Origin: Pratylenchus scribneri
Taxonomy: Eukaryota > Nematoda > Chromadorea > Rhabditida > Pratylenchidae
Length of the DNA stretch: 64,000 bases
Direction of reading: 5' to 3'
Assembly: GCA_030063045.1 (NCBI GenBank)
Contig: JAQSEB010000137.1
Coordinates: 1,426,001-1,490,000, forward strand
This document shows, one piece after another, positions 44,803 through 56,474 of the stretch. A program made the position numbers and the translations under genes. Below the pieces are notes generated by a model. That model was given only the letters and a program-made list of their open reading frames with translations. It had not been told where the DNA came from and searched no databases. Position 1 is the stretch's first letter. Every line of letters starts with the position of its first letter.

Positions 44803-47800
44803 TTACCCAATCTTCGAAAAGCTGTTTAACATTCTTTTCCGGTTGCTGTTTATTATGGTCCACTGTTCCTGATGCTGAATATGTTTCGCTTTAGGCAATT
44901 TCAATTTTCCCCATAAATTACCTTTTTCTTTATTCATTTCATCGTTGCCTTCCTCTTCCTCATCTTCATCATTCCATGCCCATTCATCATTCTTCGGTGT
45001 ATTTCCTCCATCATTCCCATTCTCTTCCTTGGCATCATCTTCCTCCTCTTCTTGTTCATCTCCCCAATTCCAATCGTCCGGATTGCCATTATTTGCGGTC
45101 TCCACCGTAGATTTTTTGTCAAATTGTTCCTCATTCTTTTGATGATCAATTTCTGGTGAATTTTCTTCTTCGTTTGGCTCTTCAACTTCCGAATGTTCTT
45201 CTTCCTTTTGCTTCTCTACCGATGAATGTTTCTCTTCTTTTGGCTGATCAATTGATGAATATTCTTCTTCCTTTTTCTGTTCAACTTCTAATGAATATTT
45301 CCTCTCTTTTTGTTGATCATCCGATGAATTTTCTTCCTCTTTTGGCTGATCAACTTCCGTTGAATGTTCCTCTTCCTCCTGGCCAATTTGATTCCAACAA
45401 TTCCAATCATCCATTGCCTCTGGCATTGTTTTTTCTTCCTCATTTCCAATTTCCTCCTTCTTCCCTTCATCATCATCCAATGGTTCATTTGTTTCCAATT
45501 CCCCGTCATTATTTCCTTCAGAATTCCATTTTTGTAAATCCATTTCAACATCATTGATGTCAGCTTCCTTTGTTTCCTTCATTCCAATCGTCTCCATTTC
45601 AGCAGTTGTTTCCATTTTTGGCTCCTCTTCATGTGTAAAATGCGTCGTTTCCAGATTGTCATTCATAAACCCGTCCAATTTTGTTTGCAGTTCCAAATTT
45701 GTTTGAATCAGTTCCGAATTCTCCCGCAACAATTTTTCATTGTCCGTCGTTTTAATGGCCAATCGTGAGGCTAAAATGGCGAATTTTGTCTCATCAGAAA
45801 CATGAAATAAGCATTTGGGACAATGAAGAGGAGGAAGGCCAGGGCCTGGTAGAAGCCGAGAGGCTAAAAGGCCCATATTTTATTTTGATTGTATTTTAAA
45901 AAAGTCGAGAAAAACGAAAAATTTTTTTGGGGATCCAAAGCCAAAACTAAGGTAAATGGGAGAAAAATAAGCAAGGGAGGAAAATTTAAATTTGTAAAAG
46001 AGAAAAATTCACCTTCAAATTGTTTTAGGCCACTGTTTGTGCATTCAACCATTTGTTCAATTAATTGAAAAAATTGTTTTTTGTAAGCCAAATTTAATTG
46101 TCGAAATTCTTCCAAATCCAATTTCCATTTTTGAGTGCAAATTTTGAATTGTTCCTTCAATTTTAATGCCAATCCCTCGAGCACATTTATTCTTTTGGAT
46201 TTCTCTTCGAGAAGAGAATTCAATTCCTTAAAATAAAAAAAAAATTAATTTTTAATATTTTTAAATTTTAGGGAAAGAATTTAATTACTTTTTCTGGAAA
46301 AAATTTAATTACTTTTTCCGGAAAGAATTTAATTACTTTTTCCGGAAAAAATTTAATCAACTTTTCCGGAAAGAATTTAATTCAATTTTCCGGAAAGAAT
46401 TTAATTCAATTTTCCGGAAAGAATTTAATTCAATTTTCCGGAAAGATTTTAATCAACTTTTCCGGAAAGAATTTAATCAACTTTTCCGGAAAGAATTTAA
46501 TTCAATTTTCCGGAAAGAATTTAATCAACTTTTCCGGAAAGAATTTAATCAACTTTTCCGGAAAGAATTTAATCAACTTTTCCGGAAAGAATTTAATCAA
46601 CTTTTCCGGAAAGAATTTAATCAACTTTTCCGGAAATAATTTAATTAAGTTTTCCGGAAAGAATTTAATCAACTTTTCCGGAAAGATTTTAATTAAATTT
46701 TCCGGAAAGATTTTAATTAAAATAATATATTTATTATAATTAAATATTAATAAATCACCTTTATTCTATTTTCCAGTTGGCCATTTTGCTCTCGAATTTC
46801 CATCATTTTTTCGTCTTTTCCGCTCATTCCCGCTTGTAAATTGTCATTCTGCGATTTATAAACATGAATTATTTGCTCCATTTCCTTCAATTGACTTTTC
46901 AGAAAATCACGCTCATCGAAATGCTGCTTTTTTGGCATAATTCATTTATTTTCTAATAATTAATAAATTTACCTTTTTCAGCTCTGAATTCAATGACCAT
47001 ATTTCGCCTTTCAAAACATCCACTGAATTTTCCAATTCTCCTTTTAATTCCAATAATTGTTGAACATTGTCGCCCAAATGCCGTTCAAATTCCGCACGTT
47101 CCTTCACACAATCCACCAGCAATTGTTCACTTTCTTTTCGGCTCAAACCAGCTTGCAATTTTTGCTAAAATTAAAAGAATAATATATATTATCATAATTT
47201 TAATTAATTTATGCAAAAAAAAAGAATATCCATATTTTTTTTGGCAATAAAAATAAATATTTTAAGTCAGTAAAATTTGGTTAAATTAGCCCATTTTAAA
47301 GTTTATTCTCCTCAAAGTAGAGAAAAAAAATTATTTGCTACTTGCGAGAATTGAGCTTTAGCACTTTGCTTATTGAAGCAAGAATTCTACCACTACACCA
47401 ATGAGGCCAATGCGGAATTTATTATTTCTAAACACAAATACTTAATGTTATGGCCAAATAACCTTAAAACCATGAAAAATTCGATAAGAAAAATTATGGA
47501 TAAATTCAATGGTTTTTTAAATTTCTGCAATTTATAAATGAACTTACCTCTTCTCCTTCACCATTTTGTTTTTCCTCTTCATCCTCGCAATTCTGATTAA
47601 TTTCATCATCGCCGAATGTTTGAACAAATTGATTTGCCGTTTCCAAATGTTCCGTCATTGTTTGCTTTTCCACCGGCAAATTCTTTTTTGAATTCTCCAA
47701 TTCAATTTGCCTCTGTTTTTCCATCAATTCAATCGATTCCTTCAACTCAATTAATTCCGCATTAATTTTTGAATTGGATTTTTGCGCTTTCTCCAGTTGA

Positions 47801-50800
47801 ATTTCACTATTTTCTTTGCATTTCTTTAGCTCTTCATTTTTGGCAATCATTGAATTTACTGTAAAATTTGATTTCTTTTAAATTTTTAATAATGAAAAAA
47901 CTCACCAGTCTCATCGCATTCCGCCCGAATCCCGATGGAATTTTTCTTCTCGTTTTCCAGTTCAATTTTCATCGATTTTATTTGCATTTCCCGTTGTTGA
48001 AGTTCCATTTTCAATTCACCATTTCCATCCAACGATGCCTGAATTCCTTTTGAGAATGATGCTGTCGTCTTTTGTTGTTTCATCAGCTCTTCTTTTTCCG
48101 ACATCAAAGAATTTACTGAAAAAATAAGGACTTTTTTAGATTCAAATATTTTAATTAATTAGAGTAGCTCAAATTGGTAAGACTAGCGCGTTTAGGACCT
48201 CGTTTTTTTTGGGTCGAATGACAGTATTTCGTCCTGAAATGTATTGTAAAATGTCTAAAAACCCATAAAAGTTGTTACCAAGCACGAAAAAAAATTTTTT
48301 AGTCGCGCAAAGGAAATACGGATTGGAACTGCTCCGGTGGGCATTTCAGAAGGGACTCCTACGTGTGCTCCGCCTTCGCTCCTCACGGCTCACTTAGCTC
48401 GCTAGCGCTCGCTAAGCTCGCCGCCGGACCGCTCCGCGGTCCGGGTCGTCGCTACGGCTACGCCACTCCGGAGTCCCTTCTTACATTACCTCCGCAGTTC
48501 CAACACATTCCAGCGAAACAAAAATGGCCATAACTTTCTTAGTTTTGAGTTTTATGCGAAACGGATGGCAGATTCGAGCTTCTCTCATCGAGACGCGTCG
48601 ATTGAGCTATAATATGACCGAAACAATTTTCAAAAAATTTTTCGACTTTGGACCCATAGGGGGGACGGGGGACCAAGCACTTTTTTGATTTTCATGATAC
48701 CGTATCTTTTTTGTAGATTGTCAGAACAATTCGGTTACAGACTTTTTCGACTCAGCTCGTCGAGCTCTATCGAATGGTATCATATTCGACCAGATTAGAC
48801 ACCGAAAAACCAGGTCCTAAACGCGCTAGTCTAGCCCTCAAATTCGGCTTTAAACTGAAATTTTTTTGCAAAGGCTGGTTTCCCTGTTTTGCAAAAAATG
48901 ACTGTTTTCGGTTTGGATTTCTCCCATTTTCGGTTATTTTGAGCAAAAATTCTCTATTTAGGTTTTTATTTAAAAAAAAAAGAAATTTTAAGGAACCAAA
49001 ATCGACTATAAAGCATGAACTAATTTAATCTTAAATTCAAAAAACTTACCGGTGTCCTCGAATTCTGCCCGAATCCCGATGGAATTTTTCTTCTCATTTT
49101 CTAGTTCAATTTTCATCGATTTTATTTGCATTTCCCGTTGTTGAAGTTCCATTTTCAATTCACCATTTCCATCCAACGATGCCTGAATTCCTTTTGAGAA
49201 TGATGCTGTCGACTTTTGTGGCACAATTTGTTCTTTCTGAACTGTAGATGGCATTTGTGCCACGGTCACATTTGATCCAATTTCAATTTTGTTAATAAAT
49301 TCATCGATTGAATCATTTAAAGTGGTTGAGGTGGTGGAAAATGTGTCCAAATTTGATCCCATTTTGAAGCGATTCACAATTTCCGTCAATATTGAAATCA
49401 ATTTATCCAATTGAGTCTTCTTTTCCGATAATGTTTTGGAAAGTGATTCACATTCAATCTTAATGGGGTATTAATTATTAATAGTTGGTAAATTTATTAT
49501 TTAGTGTAATTACAAATCAGAATTATAATTTAGTGCAATTACAAATCAGAATTATAATTTAGTGCAATTACAAATCAGAATTACAATTTAGTGCAATTAC
49601 AAATCAGAAATACAATTTAGTGCAATTACAATTTGGGGCAATTACAATTTGGGGCAATTACAATTTGGGGCAATTACAATTTAGTGCAATTACAATTTAG
49701 TGCAATTACAATTTGGGGCAATTACAATTTGGGGCAATTACAATTTAGTGCAATTACAATTTAGTGCAATTACAAATCAGAATTACAATTTAGTGCAATT
49801 ACAATTTAGTGCAATTACAAATCAGAATTACAATTTAGTGCAATTACAATTTAGTGCAATTACAAATCAGAATTACAATTTAGTGCAATTACAATTTAGT
49901 GCAATTACAATTTGGGGCAATTACAATTTGGGGCAATTACAATTTAGTGCAATTACAATTTGGGGCAATTACAATTTGGGGCAATTACAATTTGGGGCAA
50001 TTACAATTTAGTGCAATTACAATTTAGTGCAATTACAATTTGGGGCAATTACAATTTGGGGCAATTACAATTTGGTGCAATTACAATTTAGTGCAATTAC
50101 AATTTGGGGCAATTACAATTTGGGGCAATTACAATTTGGGGCAATTACAATTTAGTGCAATTACAATTTAGTGCAATTACAAATCAGAATTACAATTTAG
50201 TGCAATTACAAATCAGAATTACAATTTAGTGCAATTACAAATCAGAATTACAATTTAGTGCAATTACAAATCAGAATTACAATTTAGTGCAATTACAATT
50301 TAGTGCAATTACAATTTAGTGCAATTACAATTTGGTGCAATTACAATTTGGGGCAATTACAATTTAGTGCAATTACAATTTGGGGCAATTACAATTTAGT
50401 GCAATTACAATTTAGTGAATTACAATTTGGGGCAATTACAATTTGGGGCAATTACAATTTGGGGCAATTACAATTTAGTGCAATTACAAATCAGAATTAC
50501 AATTTAGTGCAATTACAAATCAGAATTACAATTTAGTGCAATTACAAATCAGAATTACAATTTAGTGCAATTACAAATCAGAATTACAATTTAGTGCAAT
50601 TACAAATCAGAATTTACATTATAGTCTCTAAAAGGAAATAAATGCTCATAAAAAATGTTTTTCATGTTTTTTCATATGCAAATAAAATATACTTACATTT
50701 GAAGAATGAAGTTTTTCTTCCAATTCATCATTTTCCGCCTTCTTTTGAGTAATTTCCTCTTCCAATAATTCCAATTGTTTTCGAAGTCCCAACTAAAATT

Positions 50801-53800
50801 AATATCCATAAATTTATACTCAATTAATAAATTTTACCAATTCATTTTCCAATGAATTATTTTTCGTTTCCAAAGAAGTCAATGCAATTTTGTCCGCCGC
50901 CAATTCTTTTGCCAATTCCACATTCCTCTGCTCAAATGTTCCAATCATATTGTCTTTTTGTTGAATTTTCACCAATATTTCTTGATATTCCTCTTTGAAT
51001 TTGTTCAATTCCAATGTTTGCTAAAATTAAATGAATAAAATTTTTGGATTTAATAATAAATAAATTACTTAGAATAAGAATAATTGAATTTATTCATAAT
51101 TTTTTGCTTCTAAAAATCATCATTTTGTGACCATAAAATTTTAAAAAAATCTGGCTAATTTTTATACCCCCAAATTCTGCCTAATGCCTAATCTTAATCT
51201 CAAACCAAATCTTAAACCTTAAACTCCGAAACAATCTATTCTATTATGGCCAAGTTTTAATGCTTCATCAAATTTATTTTTTGATTCGAAAATTTGGGAT
51301 AAATTTAGTGATTTTTTTTTTGGGGTAAATTAATTTTCTTTAAAAATTAATAAATTTACCAATTCACTGGCTTCTTGTACTGATCGAATTTCATTCTTCA
51401 ACGATTCCACTTCTTCGTCTTTTGAGGCAACATTTTCTTCAAGTAAATTCAATTTTTCATTTGTTTTGGCAAAATTTTGATAGGCCTCATTCAATTTTTC
51501 TTCAACAAATTTCAATTTTCCCATCAAATCATCATCAAAGGAAATATTTTCGGCCCCAATGAGCAATGAAATTGAAGAAAAGAAATTCCCAATAGCCAAA
51601 TTTGTGTCCGAAATATCTTCTTTTAAGCTGTTGATTTGTTCTGTCATTTTTTGATTTTCATCCATTAAATGGTCGATTTCTCCATTCTTTTGCACTATTT
51701 CTTCTTCCAATTTTAATAATTCATCCGTTTTCATTGCCATTGTTGCTTCATTTGAATCTGGAATTTAATAGAATAATATTTTATTTATATTAAAATTTTA
51801 GAAATTTAAATTTTTAAATTGGTTTAAATGGGTTTAATATTTTTAAAAAAATTTTTTAAACCGGTTTAAGCGGTTTAATACTGTTTATAATTATTATTCT
51901 CATTATTATTCTCCGTTTAAAATCATTTGACTACACCTGGACTCGACCCTTCGACCTCCAACTTCTCTTATAACCCCTACACTAAACTCAATTTCAACCG
52001 AAGATCACTTGGTTTAAACTAGGGTTCGGCGGTATCGGTATTTGGGGCCAAAGTCGGTAACGGTATTGGCCGGTACCAGCCCACTCGGGATTCGGTATCG
52101 GTATTGGGTTTATGGTCGGTAAACGGTAACGGTATTTTCAGAAATCGGTATTCGGTATTAGTCGGTATTTCAATGAAAAATGGCAAAAAAATTTTAAAAA
52201 CCAATTTTTTCTTTCAAAAATCAGTATTATTTTAAAAGTCAATTTCTTTAAGTTCTTATTGAATAAAATTGGGGTAAAGTTTTTCGGAATGGTGTGCGCA
52301 AGGGCAAAAAATACGAGCAATTAGATTTAGCCAAATGAGCCCAAGTATTTTAATTTTAGTAATATGAGAAAAATGTGAGGAGAAAAGGGTTTTCGGTAAC
52401 GAAGATCATGAATTAGAGATTTTTTATAGATTCTAGCAGATTGGACACTTTAAATCGGCAATCGGGTAGAAAATTTTGACTAATGCGCGAATTGGGATGG
52501 ATAGTGCATGCAATAAAAAAAATGGTGCCAAAATATCATTTTGAAGACACCAAAAAAATGAAAAAATTTGAAAAAAAATAAAAATTTGGCCAAAAATGCC
52601 ATTTTAGGGGGTGCTTGTCAATACCGACTAATACCGATTGGAAAAAACGGTAACGGTATTACCGGGGTCGGTAGCGGTTTTGGCCAAATCGGTAACGGTA
52701 TTGGTCAACCCCCGGTATTTCGGTATCAATACCGACCGGTATCCCGATACCGCCGAACCCTAGTTTAAACCGGTTTATTTCCAAAATTGTTGGCCCTAAC
52801 CACCATAAACCATATATCATTTTGAAGCGCAAATTCTGCGCTTCAAATGGGATCAAATTTAAGGCTAATAAATATCTTGGAAAATTTTTTTATCAAAATG
52901 CGTCTAAAAAATACCAAAAATTTTAATCCCTTTGAATATTCCATTTATCTTTACTCAATTTAATTTTTAATAATATTTTTAAATTTAACCTGCTAATTGT
53001 TGCTGTTCAAATTCATTGAAATTGGCCTTCTCAATTTGACGAATTTTCATTTTCAACGAGTCCCTTTCCTCCTCCAAATATTTGATTTTCACGGCCAATG
53101 CCTTGACCCGTAATTTCTCTTCATTATTCTTTTTGGCAATTTCCTCCTTCTCTGATTCCAGTGCATTTATTTTTGCAGAAAATGCCTTGGATTTTAAATG
53201 TTGACGATCCTCTTTTTTGCTGGTGCTGCCGGCTCCAAGTGAGTCGCGAAGAATGCCAACATGTGCCTAAATTTGGGCAATTGATAAATTTTTTGAATAA
53301 ATTTTTAAAAGATATATAAGCGGCTTTGGCTACTTCGTGGCTACTGGCTAGGTTTTGGTTGGTTGGGATGAAGATTTTGAGAAAAAAAAATTTTTTGAAA
53401 GTTTTTAACCCAGAGGAGACCTATCACTTCTACCAAATTTAAGTCGCGGTTTCGAATCAGGCCAAGGGAAAATATTTTTCGGGCTTATAAACAATTTAAT
53501 TCATTTTTAATCATTCTATTGAAATTTCTAGACCAATAATTTTTTGAAAATTTTCAACCTAATTTTGGGGGCTTGATTTTTGCAAAATTTAGGTCTCGGG
53601 TTCGAATCCCCTCAAGGTCCAATATTTTTTTTCGGACTTGGTTTTCACTTTTATGCACTTTCAAACATTACTATAGTACATTTGTAGACCAAAAAAATTT
53701 GTTTGAAATTTTTCGAACAAAAAATAACCCTTCAGTTTAAATATTCTATAATAATATCTTGACGAAAATTCGAGATAACCGAAGTTAATTTGTATTATTA

Positions 53801-56105
53801 TTTAAATTAAAAACCTCATAAACGATCAAATCGCCCTCCAATAAACTGATGAATTCGTCTTGCGCAAAAATTGCTTCTAAAAATAATTTACTAAAAAAAT
53901 AATTAATTCAATTTTAAACCTTTGAGCCGTTCAATTTCAATGGCCAAAATTGCCTTCTCATCATTGATTTTTTGAGTTTGAATTCGATTTTGATATAATT
54001 CCGTTTGAATTTCTTCAAATTTTCGAGAATTTCCATCCAATTTCTTTCGGAATATATCAATCGTTTTGAGGCTGGTATCCAATTCATTGTGTAAATCATT
54101 GCACTTCTCCCTGAAATATTCCAATATTTGTTTGAAAATACAAATTAATTTGCCGAAAAGAACCCAAAATAATTATAATGGCTTAAAGTAGGATTTACCC
54201 TATATTCATAAACCAAATATACCCAAAATTGGATAGAGTTGGTAAAGACGCATTGGATGGTATATAATTTGTTTTGGTTTGGTCAACAATTAAAGGGTAA
54301 GGGTATTAAACGGTTTAAACCCATTTTGGTTTGGTCAACAATTAAAAGGTATTAAACGGTTTAAACCCATTTTGGTTTGGTCAACAATTAAAGGGTATTA
54401 AACGGTTTAAACCCATTTTGGTTTGGTCAACAATTAAAGGGTATTAAACGGTTTAAACCCATTTTGGTTTGGTCAACAATTAAAGGGTATTAAACGGTTT
54501 AAACCAATTTGGTTTGGTCAACAATTAAAGGGTATTAAACGGTTTAAACCCATTTTAGTTTGGTCAACAATTAAAGGGTATTAAACGGTTTAATAATGGT
54601 TCAAAACAAAGCTGGTATTGGATAAACCCAAAGCCAAAACATATTAGATAAAATGATGCGTCTTGACGACTTATTGATTGAATTTAAGGTTATGAGTTTA
54701 GGATAACCACTGAACCGCTTGATAATCTCTTCGATAATTTCAGTGTTTTTAGGTAATTAAATATTACTTTGATGTATCCAACTGCTCTTGGAGTTTATAA
54801 TTTTCATTCAGTACCCATTCTCGACTCTCTTTGAGCTGTTCTATTATGGCATGCATTTCGGCAGTCTACAATTTTGTTTTTATTAAAGTTATTATAAACT
54901 AAAAAACAAACCATTGAATCATAATTCTGTTTATTTTGGGCCACAATTCCTTCCAACTCTTTTATACGAGTTTGGGCAGCAGCTTTGACTTTTAATATTT
55001 GAAGTGATTCCGGTTGAACTGCTTTCTGAATTTTATTTAATTAAGGTTTTTTGGATAATAAAAATTGACTTAAGGTTTTTGGATAATAAAAACTTAAGGT
55101 TTTTTGGATAATAAAAACTTAAGGTTATTTTTTGTTAATAAGCAATTAATTATTTATGTAATTTAACATGAATATTGGAATTCCTCTTCTCCATTTCCGA
55201 TATTATTTGCCGCAAATTCTCATTTTCCAGTAAAAGTTCCTCCAAATCTGATGGACTGCTATTGATTTTCAAAAGCACATTTGGTGATGGTTCCAATTCC
55301 CTCAAATTGCTTGCACTGCTGGTTTCATCGTCAAATGTGACTTTCTTCCTTTGCTTTTTAATCCTCGAAATTTCATTTAAATCAGCCGGATTCAATGTTT
55401 CAGTTGTAAAGGAAGAGCCATCCTCAGGGTCAATTGGTGGCGGTGAACCGCTTCCATTTGTTCCTTAAAATTTTATTGTTAAATTTGTTTATTTATTCAA
55501 ATTAAAAACCAAATTTAAACTGTGGAATTGCACGGCCTGGAGAATTTCGACGTGGACTTCTCGATTGTCTTTTCAAAACAGCAGCAAATTTCTCGTCCCC
55601 AAAATCAGTTTCCGTTGAAGCATCTTTCATATTCCGGGAGTCCAGCTCATGCAATCGCTTATTGACAATGCCAAATGCCAGCGACTTTGATTTTGCCACC
55701 TTCCCTTGTTCAGTGCACATTTCTTGTAGGTCAATTATTTGTCGCTCTCTTTCCAGAATGATATTGTTTAGTTCCATAATTTTGTTGTCTTTGTGCACCA
55801 TTTGTTCATGTATTAAGTTGAACTTTTCTTCACTGATTGATTGCTCTTCAAATTTCTTCCGTATTAACTAAAATTTGATAAATTATAAAATTAAAAACTT
55901 TGAATGTTTACATCTCGCTCTTCTGCACATAAAACCAATTGTGCCCTCAAATCCACATTCAATTCCTCAGATTTATTCAATCTTGATTGTAAATTAGAAG
56001 CAAATTGCATCAATTCAGCCTTTTCCTTAAAATTAAATTAATTAAGTTTGTTAATAAATGGAAAAAAAAAACCATTTTGTCCAGCTTCACATTTTTGTTT
56101 TCCAT
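44803..56105 (-). CDS. Very long coiled-coil protein, golgin-like, unidentified
   Basis: Start MENKNVKLDKM at 56105, preceded in frame by TAA. About 18 exons, each mostly heptad-rich helix: ELMQFASNLQSRLNKSEELN; FNLIHEQMVHKDNKIMELNN; DASTETDFGDEKFAAVLKRQ with RSPRRNSPGR; KKVTFDDETSSASNLRELEP; EAIFAQDEFISLLEGDL; HVGILRDSLGAGSTSKKED; KLEEEIVQKNGEIDHLMDEN; TLNDSIDEFINKIEIGS; GELKMELQQREMQIKSMKIE (twice); FLKSQLKEMEQIIHVYKS; KERAEFERHLGDNVQQLLEL; RLAIKTTDNEKLLRENSELI; then an acidic tail with repeated (Q/K)KEEE.S units. The stop TAA (44803) overlaps a donor-like GG|GTAAGT, so a further 3' exon is possible. No GRIP or motor domain is visible; a scaffold or tether is inferred only from the coiled coil. 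Introns hold D4, E, hAT, C8 and a foldback. Confidence 0.75.
46270..46720. repeat. 24-bp palindrome-centred tandem array D4
   Basis: About 19 units TTTTCCGGAAAGAATTTAAT with alternating spacers TCAAC, TCAAT and TACTT. The spacer variants come in blocks, so the array expanded in steps. Intron of the coiled-coil gene. Confidence 0.9.
47334..47412 (-). repeat. tRNA-derived SINE-like fragment T4
   Basis: Minus strand: TTGGTGTAGTGGTAGAATTC (A box) and a decayed B box (GCTCAATTCTCGC), then GTAGCAAATAATTTTTTT. Coiled-coil gene intron. Confidence 0.6.
47930..48085 (-). CDS. Duplicated exon, copy 1, of the long coiled-coil gene
   Basis: Encodes FSKGIQASLDGNGELKMELQ and QREMQIKSMKIELENEKKN plus flanking residues. 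Roughly 150 bp is almost identical to 49063-49215; differences seen include CTCGTTTTCCAG against CTCATTTTCTAG and GTCGTC against GTCGAC. Listed separately to mark the duplication; it belongs to the 44803-56105 gene. Confidence 0.85.
48165..48842. mobile_element. Foldback element with tRNA-like ends and GC-rich palindromic middle
   Basis: The left end GTAGCTCAAATTGGTAAGAC then TAGCGCGTTTAGGACCT and the right end AGGTCCTAAACGCGCTAGTC are inverted. The middle (48325-48490) is GC-rich with palindromes such as CCGGACCGCTCCGCGGTCCGG-like blocks (about 48423-48443) and CTCGCTAGCGCTCGCTAAGC. The left end resembles a tRNA A box. It lies exactly between the two duplicated exons. Confidence 0.75.
49063..49215 (-). 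CDS. Duplicated exon, copy 2, of the long coiled-coil gene
   Basis: Same core as 47930-48085. This copy continues into PQKSTASFSKG at its N-terminal side and ends IRAEFEDT, where copy 1 ends IRAECDET. Both copies are open and in frame with their own splice sites, so alternative or cumulative inclusion is possible. Confidence 0.85.
49500..50620. repeat. 1.1-kb array E of 16-bp units
   Basis: Tandem ATTACAATTTAGTGCA and ATTACAATTTGGGGCA units (16 bp) mixed with longer AATTACAAATCAGAATTACA units. Variants are clustered. Its right flank (TGCTCATAAAAAATG, then TTTTTTCATATG) is the same as that of the short locus at 40315-40435. Intron of the coiled-coil gene. Long open frames here are repeat translations. 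Confidence 0.92.
51921..51998 (-). repeat. tRNA-like fragment T5
   Basis: Minus strand: GAGTTTAGTGTAGGGGTTAT and GGGTCGAGTCCAGGTG, followed by CAAATGATTTT. It lies immediately left of the hAT insertion at 52020. Confidence 0.5.
52020..52762. mobile_element. 743-bp hAT MITE with palindromic 8-bp TSD
   Basis: Ends TAGGGTTCGGCGGTATCGGT and ACCGGTATCCCGATACCGCC then GAACCCTA are inverted. The duplication GTTTAAAC is perfect at 52012-52019 and 52763-52770. Ends are made of GGTAT/CGGTAACGG units; the middle is AT-rich without transposase. Coiled-coil gene intron. Confidence 0.92.
53425..53665 (+). repeat. Two tRNA-derived fragments (T7, T8)
   Basis: AAATTTAAGTCGCGGTTTCG (about 53437) and AAATTTAGGTCTCGGGTTCG followed by AATCCCCTCAAGGTCCAATA (about 53586) are B-box-bearing copies in tandem. 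The second shares its tail with T6 at 23780. Confidence 0.55.
54160..54745 (-). mobile_element. C-family minisatellite element, copy C8
   Basis: Six to seven 46-bp units in the minus orientation. Both outer ends are readable: AATTATAATGGCTTAAAG on the left and CCACTGAACCGCTTGATAAT on the right, showing the imperfect terminal inverted repeat. Intron of the coiled-coil gene, same strand as the gene. Confidence 0.87.
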
Positions 56106-56474
56106 GTCCGATCCGAGAAGTTCACTTGCAAATAATTAATAGATTAATAATAGATAAATCTGTGTAAATTCGATGATTAATATAAAGAAATGGTCTGAAT
56201 ATGTTGCTCAATTATCATGAGCCAATAATCGTTAAAATAGATGAGTAGGTAAATGATCGTTTTATTTACGTACGTAAGCTTTTCATCAAAAAAGGTCATT
56301 GTTTAATACGTTTTATCCAAACCGGTTTCACCTTCAGATAATTTAGAGTGGTTTAAACCAAAAATGGGTGGTTGACTTGTACGTAATCATCATCACCATC
56401 GATCGATCAGCGATCCGTCAATATCGATAATCGATTGCACTACCATTTGATTGCGTTTGCGATTGTGTGCGAAT

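Noticed and set aside
44803..44812. Donor GG|GTAAGT at the end of the long coiled-coil gene implying a further exon
   Set aside because: The same bases include an in-frame TAA, and no convincing downstream exon was found before 43900; kept only as a caution.
45156..45557. 133-residue plus-strand leucine-rich frame
   Set aside because: Antisense of the acidic repeat tail of the long coiled-coil gene.
49700..50536. Open frames rich in NYNLVQLQFSAIT
   Set aside because: Translation of the 16-bp array E inside an intron; not a protein.
49500..50620. CRISPR-like regular repeats
   Set aside because: 16-bp units without unique spacers, in an intron of a eukaryotic gene. The 24- and 46-bp arrays are likewise simple tandem repeats.
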